Assembly: GCA_022823505.1 (NCBI GenBank)
Contig: JAJEIA010000082.1
Location: 1-50,513, forward strand
Reading direction: 5' to 3'
Source: Dehalococcoidia bacterium
GTDB lineage: Bacteria > Chloroflexota > Dehalococcoidia > Lucifugimonadales > UBA3495
DNA: 50,513 bases
Part shown: positions 8,896-16,979 of the stretch, piece after piece
Layout of the letters: the number at the start of each line of letters is the position of its first letter
Numbering within the stretch: position 1 is the stretch's first letter
Program-made: the position numbers and the translations under genes
The notes under the pieces: model-generated
Told to the model about the DNA's origin: nothing
Databases searched by the model: none
Seen by the model: only the letters and a program-made list of their open reading frames with translations

Positions 8896-8956
8896 GGACC
8901 GACCTGGCGGGGGCTGAGCGTTACCGTTGCCGGGGCGGTGGTAGCCCGACTTGCGC

Positions 8957-8962
8957 TATACT
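8957..8962 (+). promoter_or_regulatory. -10-like element before the TPP decarboxylase pair
   Basis: TATACT lies 32 bp before the ATG of the alpha subunit. No good -35 box is at standard spacing. Confidence 0.35.
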
Positions 8963-8993
8963 GACCGCCGATTCATCGCGCAAGGAGTTCCCC

Positions 8994-9500
8994 ATGCCCT
9001 GGGCTGAAACCATCATTGACACCCTCAAGAAGTGGGACACGTCGCTCATCGCCTATGTGCCCGACATCTCGATCGACCGGGTGACCAGCATCATCAACGA
9101 GGACCCGTTTTTCCACCTGGTCTCCTGCACCCGCGAGGAGGAGGCGGTGGGCGTCGCCGTGGGTAGCTACGCGGTGGGTCGCAATGCCGCCGTGTTCATG
9201 CAGTCCAGCGGGTTCGGCAACAGCATCAACGGCATCGCCAGCCTGTGCCTGCCCTCTCGCACGCCCATTCCCATCTTTATGAACCTGCGCGGCCAGGTCG
9301 GCGAGTTCAACATCGCCCAGGTGGCCATGGGCAGGAACACCAAGCCTATCCTGGACCTGTTCGGGATCGCCCATTACACCATCGAGAGCGAGGACCGGAT
9401 GGACACGCTGCTGGACGGCGTGATGAAACTGTGCCACGCCCACCGCAACCCGGTCGCCATCTGCATGACCCCCATGCTCCACGGAGGCAAAATTGCTTAG
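8994..9500 (+). CDS. Sulfopyruvate/phosphonopyruvate decarboxylase-like alpha subunit (TPP PYR domain)
   Basis: At 168 residues this is a stand-alone TPP-enzyme PYR domain, the size of archaeal ComD. The N-terminal part has YVPDISIDRVTSIIN, then CTREEEAVGVAVGSYAVG with the Glu that activates the TPP aminopyrimidine ring, then QSSGFGNSINGIASL. The partner PP domain is the next gene, whose TTG start overlaps this stop by 8 bp. Known split enzymes of this type are sulfopyruvate decarboxylase (coenzyme M and sulfolactate metabolism) and phosphonopyruvate decarboxylase. Sequence alone does not choose between them. AAGGAG lies just before the ATG. A comB-like gene is at 45206-45910. Confidence 0.8.
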   Translation: MPWAETIIDTLKKWDTSLIAYVPDISIDRVTSIINEDPFFHLVSCTREEEAVGVAVGSYAVGRNAAVFMQSSGFGNSINGIASLCLPSRTPIPIFMNLRGQVGEFNIAQVAMGRNTKPILDLFGIAHYTIESEDRMDTLLDGVMKLCHAHRNPVAICMTPMLHGGKIA

Positions 9501-10050
9501 GTTCGACGCCACCCAACTGGTCCTGCGCCACGCCGGGGATTCGCCCATCGTGGGCAACCTGGGCCCCACCAGCGACGAGCTCTACCACGCCGGCCATCGG
9601 GACCGGAACTTCTACACCTACGGCAACATGGGGCTGTGCTCGTCCATCGCCCTGGGTATGGCCCTGTCCACCGACGACAAGGTGGTCTCGCTGGACGGCG
9701 ACGGCTCGCTGCTGATGAACCTGGGCGCCATCGCCACCATCGGACGCGAGAACCCGTCCAACCTGGTCGTGGTGGTGTGGGACAACGAAATGTGGGGCCA
9801 GACCGGACGTCAGGACAGTCACACGGCCACCAACACCAACCTGGAAGAGGTCGCCAACTCCTGTGGCATCACCAAGACCGCGACCGTGAACGACCTCGAA
9901 ACGCTGGAAGAAGCCTTCGGCCGGGCCATGCGCGAACCCGGCCCCTGGTTCATCGTCGCCAAGATCGAAGAGGCCGAACAGTACATGCCGGTCGCCCCGG
10001 TGGAACCGGAGTTCACGCTGTACCGGTTCCGCAATACGTATGTGAAGTAA
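9493..10050 (+). CDS. Sulfopyruvate/phosphonopyruvate decarboxylase-like beta subunit (TPP-binding domain)
   Basis: A 185-residue TPP-binding PP domain, matching ComE in size. The diphosphate/Mg signature is SLDGDGSLLMNLGAIATIG followed by the VVVWDNEMWGQTG strand with the Mg-ligand Asn. The start is a TTG at 9493 with GGAGG at 9483-9487; it overlaps the alpha-subunit stop, so the subunits are translationally coupled. Alpha and beta together form one catalytic unit that decarboxylates a 2-oxo acid carrying a sulfonate or phosphonate group, or a related substrate. The DUF3800 gene begins 4 bp after the stop. Confidence 0.8.
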   Translation: MLRFDATQLVLRHAGDSPIVGNLGPTSDELYHAGHRDRNFYTYGNMGLCSSIALGMALSTDDKVVSLDGDGSLLMNLGAIATIGRENPSNLVVVVWDNEMWGQTGRQDSHTATNTNLEEVANSCGITKTATVNDLETLEEAFGRAMREPGPWFIVAKIEEAEQYMPVAPVEPEFTLYRFRNTYVK

Positions 10051-10054
10051 CAGC

Positions 10055-10804
10055 TTGCTCAGTACCAGATTGAGCTACAGCGACTACATCGTTTACGCGG
10101 ACGAGAGCGGTGACCCCAACCCAGCGTCAATTGACGCCAACTATCCGGTTTTCGTGCTGAACTTCTGCGTGTTCCGGAAGGACCACTACGCCGCTTCGGT
10201 GCTGCCAGCCGTGGCGGCGTTCAAGTTTCAGCATTTTGGGCATGACACGGTGGTGCTTCACGAGCAAGACATTCACCGCGGCAAAGCCCCTTTCGATTTT
10301 GGTGGGAGCGGTCAGCAGCAGGCCACTTTTCGGCACGGCCTGAACGCAGTTGTAGCCGGACTTGATTATGGGGTGATTGCCACCGCAATCGATAAACCCT
10401 TATTGGCGCAGACAACCGTTTCTGACGCATACGGACTCGCGTTGCAGCGTTGCATAGAGCAGGTCTCTGGATTTCTGGAAACTCGTGGACAGCACGAATC
10501 AATCACTCATATAGTCATTGAAAGCAGGGGGCGCAAGGAAGACGCCGATTTGGCGCAGGTATTCCAACGTATTGGAGTTGATGATCACGCGCTTGACAAG
10601 ACGATGCCAGGTTTCGATATGGTTTTTGCGGCCAAGAATAGCAACTCAATCGGCTTGCAGATCGCCGACCTTACGGCCTATTCAATAGGGAGAAAATATG
10701 TCACGCCAGACAAGCCGAATCGGGTATGGGAAACCCTGGTAAATCCCAAGCTATTGGGCGAAGTAGAAATCCTCCCGCAGTCTCACGAAAAAACCTCGGA
10801 GTGA
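10055..10804 (+). CDS. DUF3800 family protein
   Basis: A 249-residue DUF3800 protein. The family shows a ribonuclease-H-like pattern, seen here as YIVYADESGD near residue 10, VIESRGRKEDADLAQVF near 150 and the late GLQIADLTAYSIGRK. The acidic residues in these blocks are the proposed metal ligands. Biological role is not established; members often occur in genomic islands. The start is a TTG at 10055, since an in-frame stop lies just upstream and no ATG is near; no clear ribosome site is seen, so read-through from the upstream gene by coupling is likely. The stop codon lies in the loop of a strong terminator. Base use is less GC-rich than in neighbours, which fits transfer. Confidence 0.8.
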   Translation: MLSTRLSYSDYIVYADESGDPNPASIDANYPVFVLNFCVFRKDHYAASVLPAVAAFKFQHFGHDTVVLHEQDIHRGKAPFDFGGSGQQQATFRHGLNAVVAGLDYGVIATAIDKPLLAQTTVSDAYGLALQRCIEQVSGFLETRGQHESITHIVIESRGRKEDADLAQVFQRIGVDDHALDKTMPGFDMVFAAKNSNSIGLQIADLTAYSIGRKYVTPDKPNRVWETLVNPKLLGEVEILPQSHEKTSE

Positions 10805-10817
10805 TCCGAGGTTTTTT
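10788..10817. terminator. Bidirectional intrinsic terminator
   Basis: AAAAAACCTCGGA, loop GTGA, then TCCGAGGTTTTTT: a perfect stem with an A-tract and a T-tract, so it should work on both strands. The TGA stop of the DUF3800 gene (10802-10804) is in the loop. Confidence 0.95.
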
Positions 10818-10983
10818 GCCGATTGGAACTGGCCATCGGCCCAAGCTGCAAATTCGTACCACTCCAAACCCACAACCGGCCTAAGTGCTTGGAAGGCCCT
10901 AACAATAGCCATGTGGCTTTGCCGGCCGGATCCAACTCCAATCTCACCTTAATGCTATACCACCCTGGTATCGCGGTCAACGT

Positions 10984-11013
10984 TTGCCACCCCCCGCCCG
11001 GTTGGTCTATCAT
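10984..11013 (+). promoter_or_regulatory. Probable sigma70 promoter of the 2-oxoacid dehydrogenase operon
   Basis: TTGCCA (10984-10989), an 18-bp spacer, then TATCAT (11008-11013). It lies after the terminator of the previous unit and about 48 bp before the E1 alpha start, as expected for the operon promoter. Confidence 0.6.
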
Positions 11014-11060
11014 TGTGCCGGCGGCCGAGGCCGCTGACTTGCGCTTACGGCGCCGAGGAG

Positions 11061-12131
11061 ATGACCAGCCCGATGACGCAGGCCGCGAGCTCTTTACCCA
11101 GCGAAACCGACGCTGACGGGGCAGTCGCCATCGCCCAGCGGAACGCCGATACGCCGGCGCTGCCGGAGGGCCTCACCGCCGACGACCTGGTGGAAGTGTG
11201 CCGCCAGATGATCCTGGTGCGGACGATGGACGAGCGCATCTGGATGATGAACCGGCAGGGCAAGGTGCCCATCGCGGCATCCTGCCAGGGACATGAGGCT
11301 GCCGAACTCGGCTCGCTGCTGGCGACCCAGAAGGACGGCGACTGCTTCCTCTTCCCCTACTACCGGGACTTGGCCATCAAGATGGCCGCCGGACTGACCC
11401 CGCGTCAGGTTATGCTGTCCTTCATGGGCAAGGAGGGCGAGCCCTACTCCGGCGCACGCCAGTTCCCGCTCCAGGGAGCGGACCTGCCCCGCAACATCAT
11501 CCAGATCTCCAACGTGGTCGCCGCCGGACTGACCCAGGCCGTGGGCTACGCCCTGGGATGCAAGATGATGGGCGAAGACACGGTGACCATCTCCTATTTT
11601 GGCGACGGCGCCACCAGCCAGGGCGAAACCCATGAGGCGATGAACTTTGCGTCCATCCACCGCCTGCCGGTCGTTTTCATCTGCGAGAACAACAAGTACG
11701 CCATCTCAACGCCGCTTGAGTCGCAAATGGTGGTCAGCGATGTGGCCGCTCGGGCGGAGGGCTACGGGTTCCCCGGCTTCGTCATCGATGGAATGGACCT
11801 GATCGCCTGTTACGAGGCGACGCGGCAGGCCATAGGCCACGCCCGCAGCGTTGGACCGGCGTTGATCGAAATGAAGGTGGAGCGGTTCATGCCCCACACC
11901 ACCGACGACGACGACCGTCGCTACCGGGACCGCGACGCCCTGGACGCCGCCCGCCAGTACGACCCGGTGGCCGTCTTCCCGGCCCAGATGGTAGAACGCG
12001 GCTTACTGACCCAGGAACAGCTGGACGCCTTCCGCGCCGACGCCACGCGGCAGGTTAACGACGCCACCGACTTCGCCGACGAAGCCCAGCCTCCGGATGC
12101 GTCGACCATCTACGACCATCTGTATGTCTGA
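11061..12131 (+). CDS. 2-oxoacid (pyruvate or branched-chain) dehydrogenase E1 component, alpha subunit
   Basis: A 356-residue E1 alpha subunit of a heterotetrameric 2-oxoacid dehydrogenase. The TPP/Mg motif is YFGDGATSQGETHEAMNFAS through CENNKYAIS. The conserved PYYRDLA segment and the phosphorylation-loop region with ERFMPHTTDDD are present. It decarboxylates the 2-oxo acid and, with E1 beta, reductively acylates the lipoyl group of E2. The gene order alpha-beta-E2 fits either pyruvate or branched-chain substrates. ATG 11061 directly follows GAGGAG, leaving no spacer; ATG 11073 (spacing 12) may be used instead. Confidence 0.88.
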   Translation: MTSPMTQAASSLPSETDADGAVAIAQRNADTPALPEGLTADDLVEVCRQMILVRTMDERIWMMNRQGKVPIAASCQGHEAAELGSLLATQKDGDCFLFPYYRDLAIKMAAGLTPRQVMLSFMGKEGEPYSGARQFPLQGADLPRNIIQISNVVAAGLTQAVGYALGCKMMGEDTVTISYFGDGATSQGETHEAMNFASIHRLPVVFICENNKYAISTPLESQMVVSDVAARAEGYGFPGFVIDGMDLIACYEATRQAIGHARSVGPALIEMKVERFMPHTTDDDDRRYRDRDALDAARQYDPVAVFPAQMVERGLLTQEQLDAFRADATRQVNDATDFADEAQPPDASTIYDHLYV

Positions 12132-12167
12132 TCTCACCCAACGTTCGGACCGGCCGTGCTGCTCCAG

Positions 12168-12181
12168 CTTGCTCGAGCAAG
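12168..12181. repeat. Perfect 14-bp palindrome between E1 alpha and the small membrane protein gene
   Basis: CTTGCTCGAGCAAG, with outer CAGCTT...AAGCTG arms nearby. It lies 36 bp after the E1 alpha stop. It could be a weak hairpin in the transcript or an operator; a palindrome of this length can also occur by chance. Confidence 0.4.
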
Positions 12182-12213
12182 AAATAAGCTGAGCCGCGGA
12201 GACCGATCTAGGA

Positions 12214-12633
12214 TTGCGGTACTTTGCAAGGATAGCTCGCCTGCTCGTCATCGGCGGCCTGTATGCGCTGGTAATATGGTACGGGCTGATCACCACGGCC
12301 GACGCACAAACATCCCCCATCTTGATCAAGATAGCTATCGGCGTGATAGCTCTGGGAATTACGGGCAGCATCTACACCATCCTGATCCAGGTAGCCGGAG
12401 AAGCCAAAGGAGCCATCGTGGTACTCGCCGAATTCCTCAATCGACATCTGTTGGAACCGCAAAAGCAGCGCCTGCTCAACCAGGGCCGTAACGAAGGCAT
12501 CGCCCAGGGGAGAGCCGAAGCCCGGGCAGAGATAATCGCGGACGTCCGGGCCAAGTTGATCGAAGAAGGTATCGATCCGGATCTCATAGTGCCTTCCGAC
12601 GAAACGGACGAAGCTGACCGATCACGCTGCTGA
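12214..12633 (+). CDS. Small membrane protein with C-terminal amphipathic/coiled helix
   Basis: A 139-residue protein of unknown family. Two hydrophobic segments (about 8-30 and 37-60) are followed by a soluble part with LLEPQKQRLLNQGRNEGIAQGRAEARAEI, a Gln/Gly/Arg/Glu-rich helix, and an acidic tail. A similar helix pattern (LL-x2-Q ... EG-RAEG) occurs in the small proteins at 39456-39915. The start is a TTG at 12214; GGAG lies about 12 bp upstream, so the start is not certain. It sits inside the 2-oxoacid dehydrogenase operon between E1 alpha and E1 beta, genes normally adjacent. Role unknown; membrane tethering of the complex is only a guess. Confidence 0.65.
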   Translation: MRYFARIARLLVIGGLYALVIWYGLITTADAQTSPILIKIAIGVIALGITGSIYTILIQVAGEAKGAIVVLAEFLNRHLLEPQKQRLLNQGRNEGIAQGRAEARAEIIADVRAKLIEEGIDPDLIVPSDETDEADRSRC

Positions 12634-12683
12634 CGAGCATCGATCGTATCAGTAAAGCCCACTAACCTGACAGGTGACGGTAC

Positions 12684-13667
12684 ATGCCAGAGATGACCGT
12701 AATTGAAGCCGTGCGCTCCGCCCTCCATGAAGAGATGGAGCGGGACGAGCGCGTGTTCGTCATGGGCGAGGACGTTGGCCAGCGCGGTGGCGTGTTCCTG
12801 GCCACCCAGGGGTTCATCGAGGATTTCGGACCCCAACGCGTGATCGACTCCCCGCTGGCCGAAGCATCCATCATGGGCATCGCCCTGGGAGCGGCTTTCC
12901 GCGGTATGCGGCCCATACCCGAGGTGCAGTTCTCCGATTTCGTCTGGCCCAGCGTCAACCAGCTGATCGGCGAGGCGGCCCGGGTGCACTACGGCACCAA
13001 CGGCGCGCTGAAGGTCCCCATGACCGTCCGCATCCCCTACGGTGGCGGGATACGTGGCGGGCTCTACCACTCGCAGAACGTGGAGGCCCTGTTCTTCCAC
13101 ACCCCCGGCCTCCTGGTGGTCACTCCTTCCACTCCATACGAGGCCAAGGGGCTGCTCAAGTCCGCCATTCGCGACGACAACCCGGTCATTTTCCTGGAGC
13201 ACAAGAAGACCTACCGCCTGGTGCGCGGCGAGGTGCCTGACGAGGAGTACACCCTGCCCATCGGACCGGCCGACATCAAGCGGGCCGGCTCGGACGTCAC
13301 GGTCGTCAGCTACGGCCTGTCGATGCACTATTGCCTGGCAGCGGCCCAATCGGTGGCCGGGGATGGCATCGCCGCGGAGGTGGTCGACCTGCGCACGCTC
13401 AAGCCGCTGGACACCGAGACGATCCTGGAATCGGTAAAGAAGACCGGCAAGTTGCTGGTGGTCCACGAGGACAATATCAGCGGCGGCATCGGCGCGGAGA
13501 TCGCAGCGCTCGCCGCGGACGAGGCCTTCGAGTACCTGGACGCGCCCATCGCCCGCTTGTGCGGCCCCGACGTGCCCACCATGCCCTTTGCGCAGACCCT
13601 GGAAGACGCCTACATGCCCAGCCCGGAGGCCATCGCTGCCGAGATCCGCCGGCTTGCGGCCTACTGA
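12684..13667 (+). CDS. 2-oxoacid (pyruvate or branched-chain) dehydrogenase E1 component, beta subunit
   Basis: A 327-residue E1 beta subunit. Signatures include the N-terminal MTVIEAVRSALHEEMERDERVFVMGEDVG, then DSPLAEASIMGIALGAA, RIPYGGG, ESQNVEAL-like HSQNVEALFFHTPGL and the C-terminal VHEDNISGGIGAEIAA. The MGEDVG Glu activates TPP at the alpha-beta interface. It works with the alpha subunit at 11061 and E2 at 13699. Start ATG 12684 has a weak ribosome site (AGGTGACGG). Confidence 0.9.
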   Translation: MPEMTVIEAVRSALHEEMERDERVFVMGEDVGQRGGVFLATQGFIEDFGPQRVIDSPLAEASIMGIALGAAFRGMRPIPEVQFSDFVWPSVNQLIGEAARVHYGTNGALKVPMTVRIPYGGGIRGGLYHSQNVEALFFHTPGLLVVTPSTPYEAKGLLKSAIRDDNPVIFLEHKKTYRLVRGEVPDEEYTLPIGPADIKRAGSDVTVVSYGLSMHYCLAAAQSVAGDGIAAEVVDLRTLKPLDTETILESVKKTGKLLVVHEDNISGGIGAEIAALAADEAFEYLDAPIARLCGPDVPTMPFAQTLEDAYMPSPEAIAAEIRRLAAY

Positions 13668-13698
13668 TCGAATCCGCCGAACAACCGAGGACTGTCCC

Positions 13699-15114
13699 GT
13701 GGCTCAACTGATCGAACTTCCCCACGTTGGCGAGAGCGTCGTCGAAGGCACCATCGGCAAATGGCTCAAGCAGCCGGGCGACCGCGTCGAACGGTACGAC
13801 CCGCTGGTGGAGGTGGTGACCGACAAGGTGACGATGGAAGTCCCATCGCCGGTGGCGGGGGAGTTGCTGCGCATCATCGCCCAGGAGGGTGAGACGGTCC
13901 CCATGGGCGCGCCCATCGCGGAGGTGGACGACGGCAGCGGGACGTCAACCGGCGAACCGCCGGCGACTCAGGCGACTGCGCCAACACCCGCGCCTGCCCA
14001 GGCGTCGCCGACGCCGTCGACCCCGACGTCGTACCTGATTATGGACGCGCGTCCGGTTGGCCCCACCGGGGGATCAGCGGTGGAAGCCCAGAGTCAGGAA
14101 GACGCACCGGCCCCAACTGAACCCACGCCGGCCGCGGCGGTACCGCAGGCCGTTATTCGGGCGGTTGACCAGGACCGAGAGACCAGCGTCGAACGTGTGC
14201 CCAACCGCCTGTCTCCCGCCGTCCGCCGCCTGGCCGCCGAGCACAATCTGGACGTCGACCGCATCGCCGGCACCGGCATGGGCGGTCGCGTCACGCGCAA
14301 CGACGTGCTGCGCTACCTGGAGCAGCGGCCCGCGGCCATTGCCACGGCCGCGACACCCGCGCCTGTTACTCCAGTTCCTGCTCCCGCTCTGGTTGCTCAA
14401 CCCGCAACGCCGTCCGCCGACGAGGAGCGCGTCCCGCTGACCCCGGTGCGCCGCATGATCGCCGATGCCATGGTGCGCTCGGTGACGCAGATCCCCCACG
14501 CGTGGAGCATGGTGGAGGTGGACATCACTGAGCTGGTCGGCCTCCGCGACCGGTACCGCGCCCGGTACCGCGCCCGGGAGGGAGTGAACCTGACCTACCT
14601 GCCCTTTGCGCTGAAGGCGGTGGCGTCGGCCCTGAAGGACAACCCCACCATGAACGCGTCCTGGGGCGACGACTGCATCATCCTGAAGCGTCGCATCAAC
14701 CTGGGGATCGCGGTGGCGGCGCCCACGGGACTGGTGGTTCCGGTGATCCGTGACGCGGACCGGCTGAGCATCTCGGGTCTCGCCCACGCCGTCGCCGACC
14801 TGTCCGACCGGGCGCGCGGCGGAACCCTGCGGCTGGAGGACGTCCAGGGCGGCACGTTCACCGTGAACAACACCGGAGCCCTGGGCAGCGTTCTGGGAGG
14901 GCCGATCATCAACCATCCCCAGGCTGGCATCCTGACCACCGAGGCAGTGCAGCAGCGCCCCGTGGTCATCAATGACGCCATCGCGATTCGCTGGATGATG
15001 AACCTCTGCCTGTCCTTCGACCACCGCATCAACGACGGCGCCGAATCGGGCGCGTTCATGCAGTCGGTGAAGAGTCGCCTCGAGGCGATGGATGGTGACA
15101 CGCCCATCTACTGA
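13699..15114 (+). CDS. 2-oxoacid dehydrogenase E2 component (dihydrolipoamide acyltransferase)
   Basis: A 471-residue E2 with one lipoyl domain (about 1-77; lipoylated K43 in VTDKVTMEV), an Ala/Pro/Thr-rich linker, a peripheral subunit-binding domain (about 172-208, RLSPAVRRLAAEHNLDVDRIAGTG), a second linker and the catalytic domain (about 235-471). The catalytic histidine and aspartate are H442 and D446 in DHRINDG. It transfers the acyl group from lipoyl to CoA and forms the core of the complex. The start is a GTG at 13699, where similarity to lipoyl domains begins, 32 bp after E1 beta. The 3' end overlaps lipB. An E3 (dihydrolipoamide dehydrogenase) gene is absent from the window. Confidence 0.92.
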   Translation: MAQLIELPHVGESVVEGTIGKWLKQPGDRVERYDPLVEVVTDKVTMEVPSPVAGELLRIIAQEGETVPMGAPIAEVDDGSGTSTGEPPATQATAPTPAPAQASPTPSTPTSYLIMDARPVGPTGGSAVEAQSQEDAPAPTEPTPAAAVPQAVIRAVDQDRETSVERVPNRLSPAVRRLAAEHNLDVDRIAGTGMGGRVTRNDVLRYLEQRPAAIATAATPAPVTPVPAPALVAQPATPSADEERVPLTPVRRMIADAMVRSVTQIPHAWSMVEVDITELVGLRDRYRARYRAREGVNLTYLPFALKAVASALKDNPTMNASWGDDCIILKRRINLGIAVAAPTGLVVPVIRDADRLSISGLAHAVADLSDRARGGTLRLEDVQGGTFTVNNTGALGSVLGGPIINHPQAGILTTEAVQQRPVVINDAIAIRWMMNLCLSFDHRINDGAESGAFMQSVKSRLEAMDGDTPIY

Positions 15115-15793
15115 CGGCACCGACATCGCCGCGGGTGATGGAACCTGCCGCATCATACGGGCCGGCGTCGTGGACTACCGGGCGGCGTGGGACTGGCAGG
15201 TGCGCATCGCCGACGGTGTCCGCGCCGGAACGGAACCGGAAACCCTGCTGCTCCTGGAGCACCCGCACACCTACACCCGGGGTCGGCTGGCACCCGATGG
15301 TGACCTGCTGCTGGATGATGCGACGCTGGCCGCGCGCGGCATCACCGTCGTCGAAACCGACCGGGGCGGCCTCATCACCTACCACGGCCCGGGGCAACTG
15401 GTCGCCTACCCCATCATCCGGCTGCGCGGGCGCGGCGGCCCCCACTGGTACGTTCGCGCCCTGGAGCAGGTCATCATCAGCGTTCTGGCCGAGTTCGGGT
15501 TGGGCGCCACCACCGTCGACGGCCGCACCGGCGTGTGGACCGCCGACGGGCAGCGCAAGATCGCGGCCATCGGCGTCAAGATCGCCGGCGGCGTCGCCTA
15601 CCACGGCTTCGCCATCAACGTCGACCCCGACCTGACCATGTTCGACGGCATCATCCCCTGCGGCATCGCCGACCGCGCGGTGACGAGCATGGCTGCGGAA
15701 CTGGGGCGGTCGGTGGATATGGATGCGGTTGTCGATAGCGCTGCGAGAGCATTTTGCAAGAATTTAGGTTTGGCAGAAACCCGAACTCGCTAG
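15092..15793 (+). CDS. lipB: Octanoyl-[acyl-carrier-protein]:protein octanoyltransferase (lipoate biosynthesis)
   Basis: A 233-residue LipB. Family signatures are LLLEHPHTYTRGR, RGGLITYHGPGQLVAYPI, the RKIAAIGVKI strand with the catalytic Lys, and DGIIPCGI with the catalytic Cys. It moves octanoate from acyl carrier protein to the lipoyl-domain lysine, the first step of protein lipoylation; LipA would finish it but is not in the window. Overlap of 23 bp with the E2 gene ties production of the modifying enzyme to that of its substrate protein. The last 20 residues run into sequence that also holds a McrC-like remnant in another frame. Confidence 0.93.
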   Translation: MVTRPSTDGTDIAAGDGTCRIIRAGVVDYRAAWDWQVRIADGVRAGTEPETLLLLEHPHTYTRGRLAPDGDLLLDDATLAARGITVVETDRGGLITYHGPGQLVAYPIIRLRGRGGPHWYVRALEQVIISVLAEFGLGATTVDGRTGVWTADGQRKIAAIGVKIAGGVAYHGFAINVDPDLTMFDGIIPCGIADRAVTSMAAELGRSVDMDAVVDSAARAFCKNLGLAETRTR

Positions 15794-15960
15794 ATGCCCT
15801 ACTCCTCTACCCATCCCTGGGCGAGGACTACGACGCGGCGGCGACCATACAGGGCCATCGCATCCGGTTCGCCACCGTCGACCTCGCAGCCGACACCCGA
15901 ACCATCCGGAGCCAACTGCTACGAGTGGTGGAAGAACCCCCAGCCGACGGCGTTAGCTGA
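15785..15960 (+). pseudogene. 3' remnant of a McrC-like restriction-system gene
   Basis: The frame read from about 15785 to the TGA at 15960 codes LDALLLYPSLGEDYDA, IQGHRIRFATVDLA and DTRTIRSQLLRVV. This resembles the C-terminal end of McrC-type (5-methylcytosine restriction) proteins, which carry an LLYP...G ... VRIATVDL ... I...L pattern. No start codon, no upstream domain and no McrB partner are present; the remnant is fused against the end of lipB. It looks like the scar of a deleted restriction locus. The family assignment rests on memory of the motif and is moderate. Confidence 0.45.
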
Positions 15961-16723
15961 TCCGCGGCCGGCTTCCACCTGCATCGTCGTCCGATGGAGC
16001 GTCGTCGCGGAGGCTGCGGCGACGGGAGCGCGGGCTCCGCTCGGGGGCCGGTTCGTCGGCTGCCGGTGTGGAGGACGCGGTTTCCGTCGACCCGTTGGCC
16101 GCAGGCTCGGGGCCGGTATCACCGGTCGCCTGGGCGTCGTCAGTCACCGTAGACTCGACCACGCCAGACGTGGCTTCGCCCGGTTCGGGCTCTTCCGGCG
16201 GGGGCGCATACTGCGGGTAGGCGCGGCGGAAGTCGGCCAAGGCGCCGTCCAGGTACCGGTGCATTTCTTCCGGCTCACGCACCTGGATGGGGATGCGGCG
16301 TCGGTTGTTGGTATATACCCGCAGCGGGTCACCCATGAACCCTCGGTCGCTGGCCACTTCGCGAATGTCGCTGAAGTGGATGGTGCGTCGTCTGGGCGTG
16401 CCGAACATGATGATCAGCGCGTCGGAATAGACCCGGTACTGTCGTGGCGACGTGAGCCAAGAGTAGGCGCCCACGCCGAGGCCGACGACGATCAGCAGCC
16501 AGGCGCCGCTGCCGCCGCTGCGGGTGGGGGCCGGCGTCTCGCTCTCGCCTCCGGCATCCTGGGTCTGGGCGGCGGGCTCAGCGGGAGGATCATCCCCACG
16601 GCGGGCGTCGGTGAACAGTTGGTAGAGACCGAAGAGGATGACGGCGGCGGCGAGAATCAGGGTCAGGTTGAATCTGACCCGACTGGGCGCCCAGTAAATC
16701 AGTGTGGTTTCGGGCTGCTGCAT
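15953..16723 (-). CDS. Membrane protein with PH-like domain and disordered tail
   Basis: A 256-residue protein. Two transmembrane segments (about 18-37 and 74-92) are separated by a Pro/Ala/Glu-rich loop. They are followed by a domain (about 93-165) with the pattern YRVYSDALIIMFGTPRRRTIHFSDIREV and RVYTNNRRRIPIQVREPEEM, which looks like a bacterial PH (bPH/YdbT-like) domain. The last 85 residues are low-complexity and Ser/Glu/Pro/Arg-rich. Function unknown. It is convergent with lipB and its 3' end overlaps the McrC-like remnant. ATG 16723 has a weak AGGTG site. Confidence 0.65.
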   Translation of the reverse strand: MQQPETTLIYWAPSRVRFNLTLILAAAVILFGLYQLFTDARRGDDPPAEPAAQTQDAGGESETPAPTRSGGSGAWLLIVVGLGVGAYSWLTSPRQYRVYSDALIIMFGTPRRRTIHFSDIREVASDRGFMGDPLRVYTNNRRRIPIQVREPEEMHRYLDGALADFRRAYPQYAPPPEEPEPGEATSGVVESTVTDDAQATGDTGPEPAANGSTETASSTPAADEPAPERSPRSRRRSLRDDAPSDDDAGGSRPRIS

Positions 16724-16979
16724 ACCGTATTCGCACCTGCCTGCCGTGATCGGTTATCGTCACGCACGCCGGCGTAGGGCCGCCCGTGCGATGCCGGATA
16801 TGTTACCACACGGCTCCTGTGCATTTCCGTGGCCTGTCCTTGGCCAACTTGACCACGCAATACCGTTTCGCGGCGCGGAGCCAGCAGACCCGCTTGCTTG
16901 ACCCGGTGGGGCGTTGATGCCAGAATTGACGCCGACAGTACCAACATCATCACCCACCGCACCACAGGAGGCGACGGCC

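Noticed and set aside
13588-13698. Longer N-terminus of the E2 gene
   Set aside because: It lies inside the end of E1 beta in another frame and lacks lipoyl-domain similarity; GTG 13699 fits the lipoyl start.
15794-16777. 327-codon plus-strand frame opposite the PH-like membrane protein
   Set aside because: It is the antisense shadow of a minus-strand gene with clear membrane helices; the translation is low-complexity Gly/Arg-rich.
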